Shown: positions 10,180-22,524, counted from the stretch's first letter. The stretch is DNA of 64,000 bases from Lates calcarifer (GCF_001640805.2 NC_066849.1:23806250-23870249); one strand, 5' to 3'. Notes: generated by a model not told the origin, from the sequence alone. Numbers and translations are program-made.

Positions 10180-12460
10180 TTAATGGCAAGAAGGCAGGAG
10201 AATAACACCACTATTACACCTCTGACGCATCGCCACTGCACCAACAGGAACTCCTCTGATACACCTGAACTCAATTATTTCATCATGAGCAAAATATTTA
10301 TTGTCACTTGATTTTAAAGTAATGTTATGTTGTCTGTTGTCGTCCTCACTCACAATGCAGGGTTCTGCAAGAGATAACAGGACAAATACTGTTTTGTGGA
10401 TGGCAGGAGCGACAGTGCACTGGACTGCACTATATTCAGAGGTGTTTCTAAAAATCTGACTTCCTTGTGTGTGTAAACGTGAGAGGAAAAAACTTTAGAA
10501 TCACCTTGAATATAATGCAATTCAGTAAAACAACATTTCAACAATTACCTCAGTGATAAACACATGGTAGAATTTGCACATTTCCAACATCAGCAAAAAC
10601 TTAGCTTTGCTAGGACAGATGTTCTGTATATAGTATATAAATGATAAAATATGATTTTGTCAATACAAATTCATAGCACAAAATGCAGGATGCAGGATCA
10701 AGAATGAGGACTGTAACTTACCGATGCATCTCACATGTCCAGTCCATTCACCATTGATGCAGGTTCTGTAGGGTTCACCCTCCATGGTGTAGTAATTCTG
10801 ACACATGTATTCAACCCGCTCATTGTGTCTGTACTGACTTTTCGTGGTGGTCTTGATGTCCCCATCTGTAAGGGGTGGTGGCGTTCCACAACCCACAAGC
10901 TCTAAAATGTAAGGGTACAGATGCAGCAGAAGTTTCAATAATATGTTGTGACATAGAGAAAATTGGTCAGATGAAGAACAGACAACAGTCTTAGCTGTAC
11001 AGCTTTAAAACAAACATCGATCTTAACTGGACCAAAATTTACTTCCCCACTTTTATAACATAGTATAGAAAATTAACTATAATGTTATTAAAACAAATAA
11101 ACTTCACAGTACCTTGACAGAGTGGATCTGGGCTCCACCCATTTCTGGTGCATGTGGCCTGGTTGGTGCCATCTGTGCTCCTGTAGCCTTCCTTACACCT
11201 GTAATTTACAGTCTCACCCAAGGATATTTGTTGTCCCCAGTAGACATTCCACCAATATACGTTTGGTTCTCGCCGATTGCTGCATCTAACCTCTAGAATA
11301 AGACAGAGACACTTGTTTATGTCGAGCGATGAAGATAAGATTGTTAGTTGAGTGTTGATGAGTCACCAGAAAGTACAAAATAACAATCTCATAATCTGTC
11401 TCTGGAGACGGTCTTTCTAAACCCCATGGAGTTTTATACCTTGGCATACTGGTCTGACACTCCAAGCTCCGTTTTCTTCACATGTAGTTACTACTGAGAT
11501 TTTCCGAGGGTCAGAAATCCAGAACCTCTCTCCACATGTTACTGTTACTGTTTCACCAGGTAAAAACACATTTCTGAAAGCAGGTTCATACGAGGTTCCT
11601 TGGAGTGGTGACAGGTCCAGTTTACATGTTATTGCTGCATTTGTTGGAAAATTAAATATATTTTCTGTTAGTTTGTATCAAGACAACCATGATATGTATG
11701 CATACAGCACCAATTTTCACCTCTGAGAGTGATATCATCAGTAAATTTTGTTGGCTAAATTTGTACTTCAAATGTCCGCTGTTGCACTCAAAATGCAGGA
11801 TTTCATGTTCTTTATACTCTTGGATATCTCTGTGCACATTGGCATTTTCAATCACAGGTACTGTACATTTGATTTCTATTGAAGAATAACACAGAATCGT
11901 GAATATAACTACAACGTATTAACGAAAAGCCACATAAACAATAACCACTGATTAACCTGATTTGACAGTGACCACGAGTTCCAACATCACCAGGTTGAGA
12001 ACAGATGAGGACTTTTGTGGGTTGTTGTCATTCAGTCATCCTGTTTAATTTACAACTTTTCTATTGTGTGTGAGTAGAAAGCATTTTGAGGAAGAGTTCT
12101 ACAGATTTTCAGTGTAATAATCTGACAAGCAACTTTAAACCTGCATCATAGCTATATCAGAAGACATTCCCCTAGTGTTAGATGTAGTGTAATGTAGTGT
12201 TAATGTTGATAAATGACATTTGTTCATTGAAGATGCTTGACGTAAATTTGCATCTGAAAAAAATGATATTTTCTCACCTGTCAGATTTTATTAGGATAAA
12301 GGCTAAATCAGTTGCATGATTGTTGGTTTCTAGCTGCAGTTTAACTACAGAGAAACTGGACTTGTAATCTGACATTCTTACCATTCTGTTGTAAAGATGG
12401 ATCCATGTTCAGCCACAGGATAAAAAGCCAAAGACGGTGAAAGAGTCTTATTGTGAACAT
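10180..12460 (-). CDS. gene G: four-CCP factor H-related protein
   Basis: Exons 12382-12460 (signal peptide, starts MFTIRLFHRLW), 11440-11634, 11113-11292, 10722-10901 and 10180-10364 (stop). All internal exons are phase 1-1; the predicted protein is 272 residues. The first two CCPs (ITCKLDLSPL and RCSNRREPN) are near copies of gene A CCP5-6, including the intron between them. The last two (GCGTPPPLTDGD and the terminal EPCIVSEDD...LPSCH) are the CCP19-20-like pair shared with gene H. So G fuses a middle piece of A with an H-type C terminus. A broken exon homologous to gene A CCP4 remains just after the signal exon. Likely a secreted complement regulator or competitor; ligand unknown. Confidence 0.88.
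11750..11875 (-). pseudogene. broken CCP4-type exon in gene G intron 1
   Basis: The acceptor and first half (IKCTVPVIENANV) match gene A CCP4 and gene F 20332-20514. About 90 bases, including the second half with its Trp-Ser-Pro and Cys plus the donor region, are missing. Read through, it runs into intron sequence and a stop. Probably skipped. Confidence 0.75.
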
Positions 12461-12498
12461 CCTGGAATTGCAGTGTTTAGGAATGACTCCCTGACCAG

Positions 12499-12506
12499 AG
12501 TATATG
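12499..12506 (-). promoter_or_regulatory. TATA-like element upstream of gene G signal exon
   Basis: CATATACT on the - strand about 40 bases upstream of the ATG. The same stretch is conserved upstream of gene F (about 22450) and gene D (about 35647), which share this 5' region by duplication. Confidence 0.3.
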
Positions 12507-12635
12507 TTGCTGAGCTAATGTTTTTCCCCTAGTGGTACAGATCAGATTGAAATATTTCTTCGCAGTGTAAATACACAGACGTGCAGTGAAAACAGCCTCA
12601 CGAAAATGGGCACATCTCCCAAAACCCTCCCTTTT

Positions 12636-12637
<2 letters not shown>

Positions 12638-12678
<41 letters not shown>
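12638..12678. repeat. (CA)n microsatellite
   Basis: About 20 CA units upstream of gene G. Open frames across it are repeat artefacts. Confidence 0.95.
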
Positions 12679-12680
<2 letters not shown>

Positions 12681-12956
12681 CACACACAGTTATCTTCCTT
12701 GCAGGGTATATTCAAACCCAACCTAAAACCAACAACCTAAAAACCTAAAGAAGGAAAACATCCTGGTTGACAATTTTCCTAATTATTTTCCTATAAAGAC
12801 TAAATCTGAGGTAGTTTCTGAGCACAGATGGATTTAAGTACCTATTTTGAAAGTCTAATTGATTGTATAGTACTTCAGGAGGATATATAGGCTGTATATA
12901 AGCATATAGTACGTTTGTTCATGCAGTGTGACCCACAGGAAGAAACAGAATTTACT

Positions 12957-13015
12957 TAATTTCCCTGAGGGAGTCATCCCAAGGGATCAATAAAGTCTAG
13001 TCTAAGTCTAGGAAA
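12957..13015. repeat. LINE-like 3' tail fragment
   Basis: Contains GGGATCAATAAAGT followed by short CTAAGT-type repeats. This resembles the 3' tail of fish non-LTR retrotransposons. Recalled, not searched. Confidence 0.35.
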
Positions 13016-13144
13016 ACAGCCTGAGTTCATTTACTGTAATTTTTTCCTAAAACTGTTATATATGATTGCACTGAATTCGACACAGATAGTCAATATAGTG
13101 GTTAATCATTTACATGTTTGTCTGTCACCTCATGTCTGTCACTT

Positions 13145-13196
13145 CCAGTTAATGAAAGTTTTCACTGGCAAGAGAGCAGGGTCATCACCCCGTCAG

Positions 13197-13230
<34 letters not shown>

Positions 13231-13295
13231 CTCAGTGTACCAGTGGCTCTTCCATTGGTACCCATGACCTCAAGTTCATTGCTATAGGCTACACA
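13145..13295 (-). pseudogene. decayed terminal CCP exon with (CA)n insertion
   Basis: On the - strand the block matches the end of terminal CCP exons (acidic motif before Cys, then GVMTP... and CQ before the stop), as at 22960-23080 and 36130-36255. A run of about 14 CA units (13199-13228) interrupts it. It lies about 0.7 kb upstream of the gene G signal exon, the same relative place as the other two copies. Confidence 0.6.
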
Positions 13296-13299
13296 GGGC

Positions 13300-13830
13300 A
13301 AGCAATATTGTGTTTCCCCCTCTAACTACAAGGTCAGTGCAGCACCCACACAATTTACAGCACTACTTGCTGGGTTTTAAGAAAGATAGAACTGCAAACT
13401 TTATTGTGTTGTGCACTGGACTTTTCACAGCTTTCCTTGTGTAACATTGTATTTACTGTGCTTTCACGTGCGGACTAAGTTGTTTGAGCTAATAGATCCA
13501 ATGGCACAATTTATAAATCTGGGGACATGGACTATTAGTCAGACAGAATGACTTATAAAACGTGCACAGAGTTTTCTAAACACATATTTATGCATGGATC
13601 TTTCTCCCCTTGGCCCCAGGAGGACTCTGCACATTTGGTAAGTTTCTGTAACAGGTAATTTTACATGCCAACACATGGCCAACACAGGCCAAGCAATCAC
13701 CATTTTGAATGTGCACTGCATTCGTTCTAGTTTATACACTTCAGTGCCAACACACAGTTAACTGCCCCTCCCAATAACTTATTTAGACATATATTTAGTC
13801 TGAGTTTCAGAATAAAAATACTGAAATAAA
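13300..13830. other. intergenic, genes F-G
   Basis: Between the decayed exon and the gene F poly(A) signal. No supported gene; only short chance frames. Confidence 0.55.
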
Positions 13831-13833
13831 ACT

Positions 13834-13839
13834 TTTATT
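13834..13839 (-). promoter_or_regulatory. gene F poly(A) signal
   Basis: AATAAA on the - strand about 420 bases past the stop of gene F. Confidence 0.55.
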
Positions 13840-13914
13840 CAATATATCATAATATCAGATCACACAAATGATATTAGATTCAGTCATTCAGTGTTACCCT
13901 TTCCAGCAGTTAAA

Positions 13915-14095
13915 TCAAGATCATGTAAGATCCGTGGATCAGCACGAATGATCCACTCGGCAAATGCAGTTTTATTTCTCTGTGCTCTCACTCTACAACC
14001 AAGGCAAATACGAGCATAGATTTTTGAGACTTTGGACTGATTGAAGACGACTTTGAGAAAATTGGCATCAGAGTTCCAGAAAGGGAGCTGGGGAG
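13915..14095 (-). other. open frame after a good splice acceptor, 3' of gene F
   Basis: On the - strand a pyrimidine-rich CTCCTCCCCAG is followed at once by 68 open codons starting LPFWNSDANF and ending KGNTE-stop. It has no ATG near its start. From the phase-1 donor of the last gene F exon it would be read in another frame and stop after a few residues. The homologous stretch behind genes A and D is not open. Function unknown. Confidence 0.3.
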
Positions 14096-14255
14096 GAGAT
14101 TTTTGTGTTCAGTATCACATCTTAACATATGGTGGGTGTATATCATGCATACAGCTAAATTCAGAATCTTGAAAAATCAGCTGCCTGCTTAACTCAGCTT
14201 TAAAACCAGTCCTCTTAAAGCTTTCTGTTGGAAACTGTGTGAAATGCTTTCGGAT

Positions 14256-17200
14256 CTACGTACGTGCACACACAAAGTTCCTCTTCACCCATTTCCCATC
14301 GTTGCATGTAATTGTGGCTTCTCCTTCCAATGTATAATTATAACGGCAGTGATAAGTTACTTTAGAACCGGACAAGTATTCCTTCTGATATGAAGACACA
14401 ACAACTGCATTATCAACTTTAGGTGGGGGACTGCAGTGATTGGCAATGGCTGAAAGAGATGAAAACATGTACAGTATTAGGTTATACTCAGTAATCTCTT
14501 TATAAATACTTACATCTGATAAAATAAGACTGAAGATGACTCACGTGCACAGATTGTTTTGACTTGTGCTCCATTTGAATTCCATTTTCCCTTGACACAA
14601 GTAAAGTGATCAACCGGAGTGCTGTATCCTTCCTTACAGATAATCTGGACACTTTCACCCGGCTCATAACTGTTACGCAGAGATATCACTTTCCCATTAG
14701 ATATCAAAGGGGGTTCTCCACACTTGCTTTTCTCTAGAGTTGATAAGAAAAAAATAGGTTTGTACATTGTTAGTACGAATGAATATTACCAATTAATAAA
14801 GAAAATTCATAAAATTAATTATCATTAAGGCTGCCACGTTTTCAAAAATAAAAAAGTTTGAGTAAATTGAACTAACACGTAATTCTTTCACCCAGCCTGG
14901 GCCGTGGATCTTTTGGTACCGGACCGTACATAAATAATAAATTATTTTTTTAGTTCATTTTATTGACTATTGGAGTCTACGGGGCTTTTATTTTGAAAAA
15001 TGACCGGAATCTCTGCACATTACATCCGTCTGTGCCTGCTGATACTGTTTGACACATACCTGTCTCTGTCGCGGCTGTAATGCCCCATAAGTTAAACTAG
15101 CTAGGTAACGTGAGCTAGCTAAAACATAGCTAACATAGCTAAAGTGAGTAAAAAACAAACTCTGTCTCTCTTTGTAAAAGGAAAGGGCTCAATGATGAGA
15201 CAGCAGAGAAGCCCTACAACTTTTAATAAAAACAAAACTGCATTTAGTAGGAAGTACCGGGAGTCTTAATTAAAATACGGCTTTATCGCGACAGATGGTT
15301 CACATGCTCCAGGCCGCCTCTACATAATATCATAATATGTGGCAACAGACTAGTAGTAGTAGTAGTGGAGCCTTCAAAACTGCTTCGACACATGGAGACA
15401 AAGCACCCGGGAATAAAAGACGAGCCTGAACCTAAGTTCTTTGAAGACAAAAACGTGAACAAGGACAGAAGCAAGTGTTCAGGGCCAACATAGCAACAAG
15501 TGTAACTGCATTGAGAGCACCGTACATCGTGGCGAACCGTACCGCGAAGGCTAAGTGTTTCGTTGTGGGTGAAGAGCTGATGCTGCCTGCTGCTGCGCCA
15601 TGGTGAGTCTATTTATAACTATTTATAATGCTCTTTAGGTGCTTTCTTTTTATGCCGAATTTATATTCCGGTAATTTAGACCCCCCCAAACACACACCCA
15701 CCCCACCACCACCGCCACCGTTGGGGTGATACACGTTTCAGTCAGACTTAAATCAGGTGTTTGAAATGATTAATGTAAAAGTCATGTTTTTAGGTCCACA
15801 AAAGCCACATATAATGGAAATACAGTTGAAATAGTTTGAAATGTATCAGAATTATCTGTCGATGTTGCTAGGCTACCAAGTGTCTTCAGTCCATTTATAG
15901 TGTCTTTCAAATAGAGTCTTTCAAATTGTTGTGTTGGCCTAGCGTAACCTACAGGAGTTCCTGAAGGCTCATGTAACATGTTTTGTAGCCATGGAGGAAA
16001 TTCATTCAAATCAAGTTCATGGTGTCTCCAGATGTCTTTACTGCAGAAATGAACCAGAGAGAAATTCTGTCAAACAGACAAAAAATTCATCTGTTATGCA
16101 TAATGAGCTCAAAATCAGGATCACCCTATATTCAGGTCAATATGGTAGTAAAAGCAGCACAAGCTTAAACTATTTTGCTTCATGCTGGTTATAACTAGTC
16201 CTGTAAGGCATTAAATATTCATTACCAATGCATTGTTCAAGTCCAAACCACAAGCCATGAATACATTTGGCTTCACCCCACCAGCCTCTGGTAGCAAGTT
16301 TATAACCATCTTCACAGGTGTAGTACAGTGTCTCATTGTGTGGGCCAACTATAAATCCATGTGGAACTTCAGCTAGTGGACACTCTGTATAAATGAAAAA
16401 AACAAACAACAAAACAGAAAAAGTTAGTTAGATATAATCAATCTAAAAGAAAAGAACAACACATTCTTAGCCATGCTAGTCATATGGCATGAGGGATGAC
16501 AGTGTTAGTCTATTGATCTGTCCAGGCTGTTTCGTGTGTGTGTGTGCATGTATTTTCCCCCTCCTTTTGATGTTTTGTGTTTTGTCTTGGTTGTTTGGCT
16601 AGATTTCAGTGTTGTTGCTGGACTGCAGGCTTTTCTCTATCTGGCTGTTAAAAAAAGAAGCTTTCTATGGCAATTAAACCACAGACATCCTAGTCACACT
16701 GTAATTATCCTTTAAGCTGTGTTTGTTGTATGGTCTTACCTGTACAGCCCTGAATCCCAATCCAATTACCTCGGTGACAGACAACAGTAAAACGTCTTTC
16801 ACTAGCATTCCTGCATGTATAGTGGACTCGTTCATTGTGTTTGTAAGTTTCCTTCTCATTGCGGGTAATGTATGCATCGCTGATGTTAAGTTTTTCACAT
16901 GGTTTCTCTGAAAGAAATTAATTGAAAGTGTGAAGCTTGAATATGTCACGTATTTAATTATTATTATGGAACATTTATGAAATCTTCTTAAAATATAAAT
17001 TTGTGCAACCTTTAAAAATGTAAATGGCAAGACAACAAATTGCAAAGATGAAGGCATTGACATGGTGTACTCCTGTACTGGTTTATGAATTAGGGATAGA
17101 CTGATTATCGGCCGGGCCGATTATCTGCATCAGCAGTTTTTTTTAATCTGACGGCCGATAAGAGATTGATTTAAAACTGGGTTATTTTGTCTCTGATGCA

Positions 17201-20200
17201 GCAGTGGGACTACTAATTGATTTGAGACTCGCATTTCTGTGCAAATTTTATTTAACTTTATTTTATTTACTTTATAAAACTTCAGGAAGCTGTTTATTGA
17301 TTTATTTATTTATTTAAAATTTCAGTTAACTTTATAAGAGATGCTGCTGACCCTGGGAACTCCCTGCACTTTTTATTTTTGTTTGAACTTAAAACAAAGA
17401 TAAGTGAAAGATAAAATAACATTTCAGTTATATTGAAATTGTGGAAAACTTTATTTACTGTAGAAAACTTTAGGGAGCTATTTATTTGTTTAAGTTTTCA
17501 TTAACTTTATAAGACATGCTGCTGACCCTGGGAACTCCCTGCACTTTTTGTTAGAATTTTAAAACAGATGTCGATTGTCTAAGATAAAAAAAAAACCTTT
17601 AACATGTCGCAAATCTGAAAAGCTGTTTAATAAACATATGCTTAAAGGCATTTAAACAAAGCGTTGGAGTTTGTATTATTCAAAATTCTGACGCCAATAT
17701 TTTCACTTTTACTGCAAATGAATATTGGCTCCAAATATCTGTTACTGGTCTCCTTGACTACTAATAATCGGTATTGGCCCTGAAAAAACCATATCGGTCT
17801 ATCACTATTATGAATAAATCAGTTTGAAATGCTGTAAAAACAGAATACTAAATTAAGATGCATCTTCAAGAAAACAGGTTAGATGAAGAACAGGTTAACA
17901 GATGCTTGCAAATGTCAAACCTCCACACCTTACTCTGTATCACTGCTATTCTGACCACTCTTTGCTCTAAGATCACAGACTGGGGCAGTAAAGTTATTTT
18001 ATCTTATTATGTGTTGTATTTTCTTACCTGTACATTCAGGAGACCCGATCCAGCCTGTTGTCCCACAGGTTATGGAAAAATTTCCCACATAATCATTCTT
18101 GCAGACATACTTAACCTGATCATTGTACTTGTATACTGACTGAGTTTCATCTCCGTCAATGTCTGCATTCTCGTAATATTGTTTATCACATGTTACCTCT
18201 GGAAAAAAGAACATGACTGGTGGTTATTGTTGACTGGCAAGTGGAAGCTGCATTTTGTTTTCATGCAAGAGTTGGTAAATGAGATTTAAAAAAGATTAGT
18301 TATGTAAATTATTCAAATATATAACTTTAGTAGTAGATAATAGACTGCAATTTGAAAGCAATTATATACAACAGTCCTGCATATTACATGTTGTCATGAA
18401 GGATCAGCTTGTATCAAGGCTCTGAGCTTTGATGAGGCATGTTTTTCACATTACAGGCTGAGGATTGAATATATATTCATTCTGCTGCCTTCAGACCATT
18501 GAAGGGATTTGATCAGTTCAAAGGGAGGACTTTTTATATAGCATAACATCAGCTGTCAATAACCACTGAGTCACAGCAGTTTATTGTGCTTACTTTCACT
18601 GTATTCTCATCAAGTGATGTGAAAATCACTGTATTTAGCATTGACTTGGATAAGTTTGACCCAAGATTAATATTGTGTTGTTCTGTATTTCCTTACCTTT
18701 ACATTGTGGTTTTCCACTCCAACCATCTTCTGTGCAGGTTAGAAAAAAACGTCCTGTATAACCATCCTTGCAGACATAACTAGCCCGTTCATAGTAACTA
18801 TATTTCTGCTTATAGTTGACAATGTCTGTATTTTGGACATCATATCTGTCGCAAGTAATTTCTGGGGAACAAAGAAGGAAAATGCATTCGTACAATATTG
18901 TACATATTCACTGCGTTACTGTCAGTAGTACCACATAAGGAGGCCACATTTACTTCACAATTGTTGGAACATGTATAAATATGTATTGTATAAGCACTGA
19001 GCCTTTATCACACCCTCAAATGTGACATCATTCTCAGGGATAAAACAGATGGTTTTCTCTGTGCTCTTGCTTATTTTTGCAGTTTATCTCTGTTGCTTTG
19101 TCCTTGTGTCTTTTTCTTTGGCCACATGTTCTCCAAGTAACTTTTCTTTCTATCTATAAGCAATTATTTATAAGTAATTTATAAGTAATCAATATGCGTA
19201 TTCCCTCGTCAACTTGCATTAAAGTCACTTAGGTTGCACATTTGCAGTTCAATGGTGCAAAATGAGAAAAGTCTACAGACTTTCAAAAGCTCGACAGCTG
19301 AGACACACAGGTAGAACTGTTACCTTGCAACCACACAACACCTTAGGGAGCACCCGAAGTCCATGAACAGGTCACTGACATCAGACATCACTGTACTGGG
19401 CTCTGTACTTGGTTCTGTACCTTTAATGTGATTACCAACAGTTATGTCTGTATTCATATTGTCTGTTGAGGGATGTTTATGGTTATGGAAGTGAATGTGA
19501 CATTGCTTTGCAGTTCAGGATTGTGGTGTACCAGGCAATGTGAAACAGTTTGCAGATTTCCTTTTTGGTGTTGAGGGTCTACAGAGTAGTGTTGCTTATT
19601 TTATTTCCTGATTTAGTTCCACAGTTTTGTGGCTCTTAGTTTCTGGGACTTTTTGGTGTAAAATTACAATAAACTAAAATACACATAGAAGATTAGCAGT
19701 AATGACATTAACACAGAGTTAATTTTACAATACCTTGGCAGAGTGGATTTGGTCTCCATCCATATCTGGTGCATGTGGCCCGGATGGCGCCATCTGTGCT
19801 CTTGTAGCCTGACATACACCAGTAACTTACAGTCTCATTCAATGTTATTTTTTGTTCCCAATAGACATCCCAGTAATACACAAGTGGGTCTCGTTGGCTG
19901 TCACATGTAACCTCTAGAGTAATAGAGAGATTTATTTATCTCAAGTAATCAAAATAAGATTGGAGACGGTCTGTCTAAAGCTCATGGAGATTTATACCTT
20001 TGCATATTGGTGTGACACTCCATTCTCCATTGTCTTTGCATGTAGTTACTGCTGAAGTTTCTTGAGGGTGAGAAATCCAGTACCTCTCTCCACATTTCAC
20101 TCTTAATGTGTCACTAGGTGAAAACACATTTCTGAAAGCAGGTTCATATGTGGTTCCTTCGAGTGGCGGCAGCAGCACTTTACATTTTGATGCTGCATTT

Positions 20201-22410
20201 GTTTGAAAATTTTGTATATTGTGAGCTAGTTTGTTGCGACAAGACAACTGTGACATCCATACATATAGCAGAAATATTCATCTGTAAAGATGATGTAACC
20301 AATGAATTTGTATTATTGAGTTTATACTTACTTTCACACGTAGGTTTGGGGCTCCAGCCTGCTTTTGTTCCTAGGTTTGTGCATTTTGAAGATATGTTCT
20401 CTGTACGCATGTATCCCATATTGCACTCAAAATGCAGAATTTCATCTTTGTCGTACTCTTGAATATCTCCAAGCACATTTCCATTTTCAATCACAGGTAC
20501 TGTGCATTTTATCTCTGCTGAAGGATAATACAAAAACACAACATTTGTTCACGAAAAGCCAAGTTAACAGTAACCACTGATTAACCTGATTTGAGAGTGA
20601 CCAAGAGAATGTATGTATTTAACTCTCCTTTTGGTGGAAAAAAGATGGGATGGGGCCCAAACTATTTCTTAGCCAGGCCCAGAGACTTTCTTCCATCACC
20701 ACAACATACAATCTCATAATCTGTCTCTACAGACAGTCTGCCTGAAGCTCATGGAGGTTCATACCTTTGCATATTGGTCTGACACTCCACTCTCCGTCTT
20801 CTTTGCATGTAGTTACTACTGAAGTGTTCTGAGGGAGAGAAATCCAGTACCACTCTCCACATGTTACCGTTACTGTATCCCCAGGTGAAAACACATTTCT
20901 GAAAGCAGGTTCATACGTGGTTCCTTTGGGTGGCGGCAATGGCAGTTTACATGTTGTTGCTGCATTTGTTGGGAAGTTAAATATATTTTCTTTTAGTTTG
21001 TTGACAACCATGACATCTATTCATACAGCATCAATAGTCATCTGTAAGGGTGATATAACTAATAAATTTAGATAAACGAGTTTATACTGCTAAAAGTCTG
21101 CTCTTGTTCCTAATTTTGTGCATCTTGAAGATACGTTCTCAGTTCTCAGTTATATCCCATATTGCACTCAAAATGCAGAATTACATCTTCTTTGTACTTG
21201 GATATCTCCAGGCACATTTTCATTTTCAATCAGAGATACTGTACATTTTATCTTTATTGAAGAATAACACACATGGATATAACTACAACACATGTTCATG
21301 AAAAGTCAAGTTAACGGTAACCACTGATTAACCTGACTTGAGAGTGACTGCGAGTTTGCAACATCTCTGGGTTGAGTGCAGCTGAGCACCTTTGTTCAAT
21401 TCCTGTCATACCTCTATCGCCATCTGTCAAGATGTACAAAAAAACTATATGTTTTATATTTGTAGATTCATATTTGGGAACTTTATGTAAAAATAAGGGC
21501 AGAGATTTTACAAGTGAAGGTTAGGCCTCTCAATGGTAAAAAAAGATGTGATGTGGGGTTTTTGTCTGACTATGTTATTGCTGTTATTATTATGTTAGTA
21601 TGTTGTAACATAGGTCTGCACACCAAATAGCTCCTGTTAAAGGATTATTTGCTGTGGTGAATTTTCAAGCACAAGGCTCTTCCTCAGACTACTGATAAAT
21701 GCAGCATTGTCATCTTAAGTACCCACAATCCATGTTCACATACACACGTGATATTGCTCCTGTTACAAAGAGTAATAAAAATATCATATTACGTATATAT
21801 ACAGATAAATATATCTATAGTACCTGTATACCAGGTAAGGTTAGCTGTCTGCTCTAGAAAGAATCTCTGGCATGGCTCATTCCCTAAAGGAAACTGACCT
21901 AAATTATTTTGTTTTCCCTTCACAAACAAAGAAAATGGAGACAATCTTTTTTAGGAGGAGGAGAAGGGAGGACATTGTACTTTTGTAGGAAGCACTTCAC
22001 CATTGTTCTATTGCACCTCTTTGGCATTTGAAGAACAGTCCTACAGATTTTCAGTGTAATAATCTGACGAGCAACTTTAAGCCTGCATCACAGATATATC
22101 AGAAGACAGTGTTAGATGTAGTGTAATGTAGTGTTAATGTTGATAAATGACATTTGTTCATTGAATGATGCTTGACATAAATTTGCATCTGAAAAAAATG
22201 ATATTTTCTCACCTGTGTCAGATTTTATTAGGATAAAGGGTTTAGCTAAATCAGTTGCATGATGCATGATTGTTGGTTTCTAACTGCAGTTTAACTACAG
22301 AGAAACTGGACTTGTAATCTGACATTCTTACCATTCTGTTGTAAAGATGGATCCATGTTCAGCCACAGGATAAAAAGCCAAAGACGGTGAAAGAGTCTTA
22401 TTGTGAACAT
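14256..22410 (-). CDS. gene F: ten-CCP factor H-like protein
   Basis: Exons 22332-22410 (signal peptide), 20765-20959, 20332-20514, 19998-20192, 19734-19913, 18697-18861, 18028-18198, 16740-16907, 16226-16384, 14545-14733 and 14256-14449 (stop TAG). All phases fit; predicted 625 residues. Domain order parallels gene A from CCP4 onward, but the CCP4/CCP5 pair is duplicated and the first CCP4 copy (about 21104-21262) is dead. Each exon carries four Cys and, in most, a Trp before the fourth. It lacks the CCP1-3-like N terminus, so factor I cofactor activity of the classical kind is not expected (inference). The last domain resembles factor H CCP19 (CSPPPKVDNAVV) and there is no CCP20. Two hAT elements sit in its introns. 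In-frame AC|GTACGT directly after the last Cys could act as a donor, giving a slightly different C terminus. Confidence 0.87.
15244..15602 (+). pseudogene. decayed hAT (zf-BED type) transposase fragment
   Basis: On the + strand, out-of-frame pieces read RKYRES..LKYGFIATD, then PSKLLRHMETKHPGIKDEP and KFFEDK, then IVANRTAKAK and GEELMLPAA. These match in order the BED zinc finger and following region of ZBED/SCAND3-like hAT transposases. Stops (a run of TAG) and frameshifts separate the pieces. The surrounding 14.88-15.62 kb is less AT-rich than its neighbours and probably belongs to the same element. It lies in the gene F intron between CCP8 and CCP9, antisense to the host gene. Confidence 0.7.
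17091..17807. mobile_element. non-autonomous hAT element (MITE-like), 717 bp
   Basis: Flanked on both sides by the 8-bp direct repeat TTATGAAT (17083-17090 and 17808-17815). Ends are imperfect inverted repeats: TAGGGATAGACTGATTAT at the left against TAGTGATAGACCGATAT read inward from the right. An 8-bp target duplication is typical of hAT elements. Inside, a unit containing GCTGCTGACCCTGGGAACTC occurs twice (about 17340 and 17517). No transposase frame. Located in a gene F intron. Confidence 0.8.
18900..19730. other. gene F intron without recognisable feature
   Basis: The 0.87-kb intron between the CCP exons at 19734 and 18861. I see no exon or clear repeat. Confidence 0.5.
21104..21262 (-). 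pseudogene. dead CCP4-type exon in gene F
   Basis: Matches the intact exon at 20332-20514 (IKCTV..IEN.NV.GDIQ). A 2-base deletion after GATATCCAAG shifts the frame to a TGA within 20 codons, and the donor end is degraded. It sits between the signal exon and the first usable CCP exon, like the broken copy in gene G. Confidence 0.75.
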
Positions 22411-22500
22411 CCTGGAATTGCAGTGTTTAGGAATGACTCCCTGACCAGAGTATATGTTGCTGAGCTAATGCTTTTCCCCTAGTGGTACAGATCAGATTGA
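22332..22500 (-). repeat. signal-exon block shared by genes D, F and G
   Basis: About 0.5 kb including the signal exon and promoter is near identical at 12.0-12.5, 22.0-22.5 and 35.4-35.7 kb. In F and G the second codon-ATG is ATA, so the first ATG must be used. In D both ATGs are present. Confidence 0.8.
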
Positions 22501-22524
22501 AATATTTCTTTGCAGTGCAAATAT

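Noticed and set aside
12477..12683. Open frame rich in Cys-Val upstream of gene G
   Set aside because: Generated by the (CA)n tract.
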